Below, piece by piece: positions 58,736 through 64,000 of a stretch of 64,000 nucleotides of DNA (position 1 is its first letter; every line of letters begins with the position of its first letter). This stretch comes from Nemophila menziesii (Eukaryota; Streptophyta; Magnoliopsida; Boraginales; Hydrophyllaceae), in contig JARWIR010000001.1 of the NCBI GenBank assembly GCA_029959085.1, positions 14,437,730 through 14,501,729 on the forward strand. The letters are read 5' to 3'. The notes beneath the pieces were generated by a model. It made no database searches and was not told where the DNA came from. It saw only the letters and a list, made by a program, of their open reading frames with translations. The position numbers and the translations under genes are program-made.

Positions 58736-60778
58736 CTAATTTGATGGCGTGATCATCTCCACGTCATCACCAGATCGATCGCGAATGTACTGTGCTGCAT
58801 TTTCTGGAGGTGTAAGAACAGCTTGAGATTCCACCATAATCACTTCTGTTCCATTCGTGTTGTCTGCACCTCGCTCTGCAGTAGGTCCCCAATCATGCTC
58901 CACCAAGTCCTGATTAATATTTTCTGTCGCATCAGGGGTATAGTTCGGTGAATCCCCAGTTCCGAGCTGCTGGGGAGTTGTAATTTCCAGGCGCTGCTGT
59001 GTAGCAGCAATTTCAGTGCCAACCCCAGAATTTTTCAAAATTGCAAAATCACCCCTGTCTTCTCCACCTTGTACATCTCCTGCCCCAGCCACTACACCAG
59101 CTCTCGCCCCATTATTTTTTCCATTTTTTGTACCCAAATTGCTCATTGTAACTGATTTGTTCCCATTTGTTCTTCTCGAGTTTCCGTTAATACTATTAGC
59201 CGCTATATTATCTCCCACGCCCGAGGTAAATTCCCTAACTTCAAGAACCGAATTAAGTGATCGTTGTTGTTCAAAGTTTGGAAACTCTATTACTTTGTGT
59301 CCCAATCCTCCCCGATTATTCTCACTTGCGCCATTATTTCCGACTATCTTTTTTCCTTTATTCTGTTTAGTACCTGAGCCCGAGGTCTGCCCCTTACTTG
59401 GAATCGACTTTCCATTTCTAGCTTCCGAACCCCAAACAATGTCATCAAGTCGAAGTGCATCATATCGTGTACCTAAACCTTTCGTACCCGATTGTTTTTG
59501 TCCGTTTTGTCCATTACTAGCCCTTTCCTTTCCGTAACTTCGATTGTTCCTACGCACAGTCATCCATTCCCCGTACTTTTCGCCTTGTTTTTTTCCCGTC
59601 TCCATTCTTACCTCCATATGATTTTGGATCGTGTTCTCCCTCACTTCCTGATCATTACTTCGTGGTGCATTCGGAGGACAATTTTCCTTTCTGTGCCCAA
59701 ATTTACCACAACCATAACAAATGAGGTGTAATCCCTCGTATTCCACTTTGCAAATGTCCGAACCAATTCGTACTTCCGGTTCTAGAGGTTTACTGAGATC
59801 GATTTCGATAGCAAGCCGCGCGTAATTACCCCTAAGTCTCCCTTTTGTTAGCGGATCAATTCGGACCGTCTTTCCTATTTTATCCCCAATTTTTCTCAAA
59901 ATCCTTGCCGTATAGTTATGCATACCTACGTTAGACACTCTCACCCACGCCGTAGTGGTTGTGATAGAGTTAGTGAGGGCGTTGAAACTCGGTGTCCATT
60001 CGCGAACAATGAGGTAGTGGTCTAGAACCATCCATGGACCCCCGGATATAGCTAAGTTGAAATCCTCCCGATTCTCAAATTTCACCATGTAGTACCCATT
60101 TCCAACATCCACAAGTTCCACATTCCCCACCGGATTCCATATTTGGCGAAGCTTAGTTGAAAGATAGGTAAACCCTACCTCTCTACCTAAGAGCCTCACT
60201 ACTACCGTATTTCTCCAGAGTCTTATACCTTCTCTTATCTCCTCTCGTGTCCTTAGTACAGTTGGAATCGAATCCTCTACCTCCAGAACATCGTCTTCGG
60301 CTAGAGCCTCCAACTCCGAGATATCCTCTTCATTTGCCACTGTTCTATTTTTTTCTTCCGCCTCATCCACCATTATAGGTATAACCACATTGTTTCCAGT
60401 CAATAACCCTTTCCACCCACCTAGTCTTGCTGTCGGATTTGTGAATTTGTTACTGGCCTCGTTCCTGTTATTCGCGTTGGAAGTCTTCATCGGAGCAGAT
60501 GGAATGGTTATGCGTTCCATTGAAGGTTGTTGCAGGCTCGAAAGCCTTTGCTGTGTCCCTTCTTTCTCAGTTACAGATTCACGTAATCTCTTCCCATTTC
60601 GTTGTAGCCCTACAGTGTCTAGGAGGGCTGGAAATTCCTCATTCAAAGATTCTGTCATTGTGCTGTCTCTCGCTTGCATGGTGTGTTGGTTGCTGTTCAG
60701 TGTGACCGCGACTTGTTCTTCCTGCTGGTTCTCGCCGTCCGGCAGGGCCGGCGGTGGCTGAGAAGCCGGTTCCGTCAT
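58736..60778 (-). CDS. LINE ORF1, DUF4283 and CCHC zinc-knuckle protein
   Basis: 680 residues, intact. It would bind LINE RNA in the retrotransposition particle. After a polar N-terminus comes a DUF4283 domain (about residues 185-340: IREGIRLWRNTVVVRLLG, GGPWMVLDHYLIVREW), then a CCHC knuckle (about 365: CYGCGKFGHRKENC). A long low-complexity tail rich in N, G and Q follows. ORF2 starts 47 bp downstream of its stop, the usual plant L1 spacing. It is the best-preserved mobile-element gene in the window. Confidence 0.9.
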   Translation of the reverse strand: MTEPASQPPPALPDGENQQEEQVAVTLNSNQHTMQARDSTMTESLNEEFPALLDTVGLQRNGKRLRESVTEKEGTQQRLSSLQQPSMERITIPSAPMKTSNANNRNEASNKFTNPTARLGGWKGLLTGNNVVIPIMVDEAEEKNRTVANEEDISELEALAEDDVLEVEDSIPTVLRTREEIREGIRLWRNTVVVRLLGREVGFTYLSTKLRQIWNPVGNVELVDVGNGYYMVKFENREDFNLAISGGPWMVLDHYLIVREWTPSFNALTNSITTTTAWVRVSNVGMHNYTARILRKIGDKIGKTVRIDPLTKGRLRGNYARLAIEIDLSKPLEPEVRIGSDICKVEYEGLHLICYGCGKFGHRKENCPPNAPRSNDQEVRENTIQNHMEVRMETGKKQGEKYGEWMTVRRNNRSYGKERASNGQNGQKQSGTKGLGTRYDALRLDDIVWGSEARNGKSIPSKGQTSGSGTKQNKGKKIVGNNGASENNRGGLGHKVIEFPNFEQQRSLNSVLEVREFTSGVGDNIAANSINGNSRRTNGNKSVTMSNLGTKNGKNNGARAGVVAGAGDVQGGEDRGDFAILKNSGVGTEIAATQQRLEITTPQQLGTGDSPNYTPDATENINQDLVEHDWGPTAERGADNTNGTEVIMVESQAVLTPPENAAQYIRDRSGDDVEMITPSN

Positions 60779-61186
60779 GAATGCGTCTTATTTTTGAAAA
60801 CTAGGGTTCCTAATTTTTTGGAGCTTTTTTAACAACTTTTCCTAAAAGTTAATGCTTATTGGATGATCCTACACCAATAATATTAATATACATACCATAT
60901 GTTTTAAACTTGCAAAAGTAACTAACATATTAATCTAGTGACATGTGTTTTGTTAAAATAATATATGACTATAATATGAATATTGGACTATCTAATATTA
61001 GATCGAAGTCTTAAGTCAAGAAATGCATAGAAAACATATAAAATTGAGAAAAATGCAGCGTAAATAGTTTGACGTTCACCTACCACTTTCCCCTACCTAA
61101 AACATACAACCAAAAAAAAACACACAAATAGCTGAGCCTGACACCAACATTTCTCTCTTTCTATTCTCTCTCTCTCCACCACCTCG
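60779..61186. promoter_or_regulatory. Intergenic: LINE 5' UTR and presumed DHQS promoter/5' UTR
   Basis: 408 bp between two divergently oriented starts. The right end is CT-rich (TTTCTCTCTTTCTATTCTCT) directly before the DHQS ATG, as in many plant 5' UTRs. A TATA box was not clear. Confidence 0.5.
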
Positions 61187-63250
61187 ATGGCGTCCTCCTC
61201 CTCTCTCTGCCCAAACCACAACTCTCTTTCTCTCTCTACCCACCAAGTCCGCAACCATAACAAACTTCCTCTTTATAAAGACTTTTACGCGCGATTCCCT
61301 TCTTCAACTTCTTTCCCTACGCCCCGTCGTATTCAAGTGAAGCCTGTGCACTTTCGCGTCACTGCGACAGCTTCTCCGGTGATGGATCAGTCCACTAGTC
61401 AAACGGGTTCCAAAGTTCCAACTGTTGTAGATGTTGATTTGGGTAATCGGAGCTACCCGATTTATATTGGGGCTGGACTTCTGAATCAACCCGACCTACT
61501 TCAAAGGTACTTTGATCTGGTGAATTTTATTATATAAATGAATTTGTATGATTATCAAAAATGGTTCATGTTTTTCATATACATACTCTCAATATATCCT
61601 CCATATGTTTGTTCCTTCTTCGACATAACCTGGACTAGAACTTTTGTTTTGGCATTCCCCAATTTATTTGCACTTTGGGTCCCTATCCTGTAATTGGAAC
61701 ACTATAGTATCTGCAATCTTGTCTTATAACTTATCCTCTGTTTTACATAGGCATATTGTCGGCAAGAAAGTCCTGATAGTAACCAATACCACAATTGCAC
61801 CATTATATCTCGATAAAACTATCAGCGCTTTAACAGATAAAAACCCCAACATTAGCGTTGAAACCGTGATTTTACCAGATGGTGAGAAATACAAAGACAT
61901 GGTAATCATCTACCCATTATCTTTTAAAACATAGGTATTTTTGTAAAATAATCCAAGGCTCTCTCTCCCTTCATTCGTAGGACACTCTAATGAAAGTCTT
62001 TGATAAGGCCATCGCTTCACGATTAGACCGAAGATGTACATTTGTTGCCCTAGGTGGTGGAGTAATAGGCGATATGTGTGGATATGCAGCTGCTTCGTAT
62101 CTTCGTGGTGTTAATTTCATACAAATTCCCACAACTGTAATGGCACAGGTGCGTATTGATATGCTACTATAGTAATATATTGTCCTGTCTGTGTATATAT
62201 GAGTTCTTATGGTTGTTACTTTAGGTTGATTCTTCTGTTGGGGGTAAAACTGGAATTAACCACCCGCTCGGGAAAAATATGATTGGTGCATTTTATCAAC
62301 CACAATGTGTGCTCATAGACACTGATACGTTAAATACTTTACCTGATAGAGAATTGGCTTCGGGTTTAGCAGAGGTTGTAAAGTATGGGCTTATTAGAGA
62401 TGCTGAGTTTTTCGAGTGGCAAGAAAAGAATATGGATGCTTTGTTAGCAAGGTAGATTTATAATACCCTGATATTTTTTAGTTAATTGCACGATTAATCC
62501 CTGAAGCTATATTAATTAAGAGTGTTGGTTCGTTTCAGGGATGCAGATGTATTTGCTTATGCGATTAAGCGCTCATGTGAAAACAAAGCTGAAGTTGTGT
62601 CGTTAGATGAGAAAGAAGGTGGAGTAAGAGCAACTTTAAACTTGGGTCATACTTTTGGTCATGTAAGGAATTTAAAATCCAGAGTCATATCTTAAAAGTT
62701 AATTGTACTATAGGTCCTTATATTGAGAATGATTTTGTTTGTTTACAGGCAATAGAAACTAGCTATGGATATGGACAGTGGTTTCATGGAGAAGCTGTTG
62801 CAGCTGGCACGGTATGGGCCCCACTTTTTCATGTTTGTATACTCATTTCTTAAAAATTAAATTTTGTAATATATGTGAATCTCAGATCATGGCCGTTGAT
62901 ATGTCATATCGCCTTGGATGGATTGATGAGTCATTAGTGAAGCGAGTACATGCAATATTAAAACGTGCGAAATTACCGATTGAGCCTCCAGAAATGATGA
63001 CAGTTGAAATGTTTAAGTCTGTTATGGCGGTAAGAAAAGAGTCTTTTAAATGATATATTATCATGTGTTATTATATGGTTTAATGTGAATGTTTTGGTTT
63101 TATTTTGTGATATTTTAGGTTGATAAAAAGGTTGCTGATGGATTGTTAAGACTGATTCTTCTAAAGGGTCCATTAGGAAATTGTGTTTTTACCGGGGACT
63201 ATGATAGGAAGGCCCTTGATGAAACATTGCGTGCTTTCTGCAAGTCGTAA
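61187..63250 (+). CDS. DHQS: 3-dehydroquinate synthase, plastid, 8 exons
   Basis: Second enzyme of the shikimate pathway, converting DAHP to 3-dehydroquinate with NAD and a divalent metal; in plants it acts in plastids. Exons 61187-61506, 61751-61901, 61981-62148, 62225-62451, 62539-62662, 62749-62811, 62886-63029 and 63119-63250, all GT-AG, give 442 residues, the usual plant length. The N-terminus (about 65 residues, rich in S and basic residues, few acidic) fits a transit peptide. Core motifs: [22 protein letters not shown], the NAD-binding [63 protein letters not shown], and the metal-site stretches LGHTFGHAIE and [10 protein letters not shown]. No disruption is seen. The LINE at 54.5-60.8 kb lies head-to-head, ORF1 starting 408 bp upstream. 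The start was chosen as the first ATG after the CT-rich leader. Confidence 0.96.
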
Positions 63251-63892
63251 TTATGGAGTTATAAGCTGTTGTGTTTCTTTCATAGTTTGGTAATGTATGT
63301 TTATATGGTGGTTACATGAGATCAATCCTTTGAAGGATTCTTTTGATAGCTCCTCCATTGTTGTAATTTTTTACAAATGTTGTTGATAAGAGTATTTTAC
63401 TAAATATAAGATTATGTATCATACGATTCTATAAAATAATTTTGAGAGCAAATGTTAGGACCTTGTTCAAATATTTAGTTATTCATAATTTGCAATCGAG
63501 TTTTTTTACATTTAGATGTTAATTTGGAGGCAAATGTTAGGCACTTTCTTTGTCCTAAAAGTGTTTTTGTTCTTTTACAAAGGAGGTCCTAGGATGGTCG
63601 AAAACAGGTAATAAAAATTTAAAAGTTTATCTCGCTCCTCTAAAAGTCTTCCTAAAAGAGGGTCTATAAACAACTCTCGGTGTCTTTCTAAAGATGGTCT
63701 ATAAACAACTCTAAGTGTCTTGTCTCCTAAAAGAGGGTTTATAAGCAACTTTCAATGTCTTCCAATCATATCTATCATATGTTATCTAGTGGATCATGGA
63801 TCAATGTACGCCAAGTAAGGTGATGTCTGATGAGCCTCTTAGATGTCAACCAATCGATACACCAGTTAATTTCTCTATATATGTCCATGAAT
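63251..63892. other. DHQS 3' flank with short tandem repeat
   Basis: 63.6-63.76 kb has three imperfect copies of a segment of about 47 bp (CCTAAAAGAGGGTCTATAAA, CAACTCT-GTGTCTT). Otherwise AT-rich with no gene. Confidence 0.5.
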
Positions 63893-64000
63893 TTAAGAGG
63901 GTGAGAATACCTTCAATCCATAAGGATCCTGGTCTCTCCCCCGCGCTGCTTGTTCCAGCGCCGTAATAACATCTAGCGAGTCCATCACCGAACAAAGGTT
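63893..64000 (-). CDS. Possible C-terminal coding exon of a minus-strand gene (partial)
   Basis: The minus strand reads in from the right edge as an open frame containing MDSLDVITALEQAARGRDQD and ending PYGLKVFSPS before a stop at 63893-63895. Its composition is markedly less AT-rich than the flank and protein-like, so it may be the last exon of a gene beyond the window. I do not recognise the family. Confidence 0.4.
   Translation of the reverse strand, partial: NLCSVMDSLDVITALEQAARGRDQDPYGLKVFSPS

Larger units (their letters stand above)
54456..60800 (-). mobile_element. Near-complete LINE (L1-type), about 6.3 kb
   Basis: Minus-strand element with 5' UTR, ORF1 (58736-60778), ORF2 (54521-58689, one frameshift), a short 3' UTR and a poly(A) tail (T-run at about 54456-54472). 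The 3' end is shared with the truncated copy at 45975-46545. The 5' limit is not certain: TCAAGAAAT next to the tail (about 54436) recurs at about 61013 and might mark a target-site duplication, but the match is short. Confidence 0.9.

Noticed and set aside
59016..59537. 173-residue plus-strand open frame
   Set aside because: Antisense shadow of LINE ORF1; composition (P, F, L) mirrors the Gly/Asn-rich tail on the other strand.

Overview
The window is nuclear DNA from a flowering plant, most likely a eudicot. The signs are spliced genes with GT-AG introns and very AT-rich spacers, a plastid-type 3-dehydroquinate synthase, a POLLENLESS3/SDI1-type TPR gene, ARIADNE-like RBR genes, and plant LINE, LTR, hAT, CACTA and SINE elements. 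Nothing in it is bacterial or organellar. The species cannot be named from the sequence alone.

Layout. 1-2.1 kb: a 5'-truncated LINE (minus strand) whose endonuclease/RT frame is still open and runs off the left edge. 2.1-12.65 kb: the most striking feature, a tandem array of 20 nuclear tRNA-Ile(AAU)-type genes and pseudogenes, all on the minus strand at about 440 bp spacing. They form a higher-order repeat of six unit types (A-F): ABCDEF, ABCDEEF, an A/F hybrid, ABCDEF. Three non-autonomous hAT elements sit in the array, and two copies of a hAT excision footprint are visible. 12.65-14.0 kb: another decayed LINE. 15.2-20 kb: a gutted Athila-like Ty3 element (tRNA-Asp-type primer site, gag only) split by a 1,350-bp solo LTR that carries a 42-bp minisatellite. 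23.2-24.9 kb: an intact four-exon POLLENLESS3-LIKE/SDI1 TPR gene with mitotic (MSA) promoter motifs.

26.9-30.7 and 42.6-45.7 kb: two copies of a segmental duplication, each with an intronless ARIADNE-like gene. Both encoded proteins have lost RING1 and the catalytic cysteine of RING2, so they look like RBR pseudoenzymes. Copy 1 also carries a hAT insertion absent from copy 2. 31-42.6 kb, between them: Copia remnants, one CACTA end, and a gypsy-type LTR holding a hAT element, which itself holds a LINE fragment and a SINE (three-level nesting, each level supported by its target-site duplication or tail). 46-54.4 kb: LINE fragments, a SINE, simple-sequence tracts and unassigned spacer. 54.5-60.8 kb: a nearly complete LINE (minus) with ORF1 intact and ORF2 broken only at a TA microsatellite. 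61.2-63.25 kb: an intact eight-exon 3-dehydroquinate synthase gene (shikimate pathway), head-to-head with that LINE. The last 108 bp may be the 3' coding end of a minus-strand gene.

There are few ordinary genes (TPR, two RBR, DHQS) and they do not form a pathway. The rest is mobile DNA, much of it datable by nesting, plus the tRNA array.
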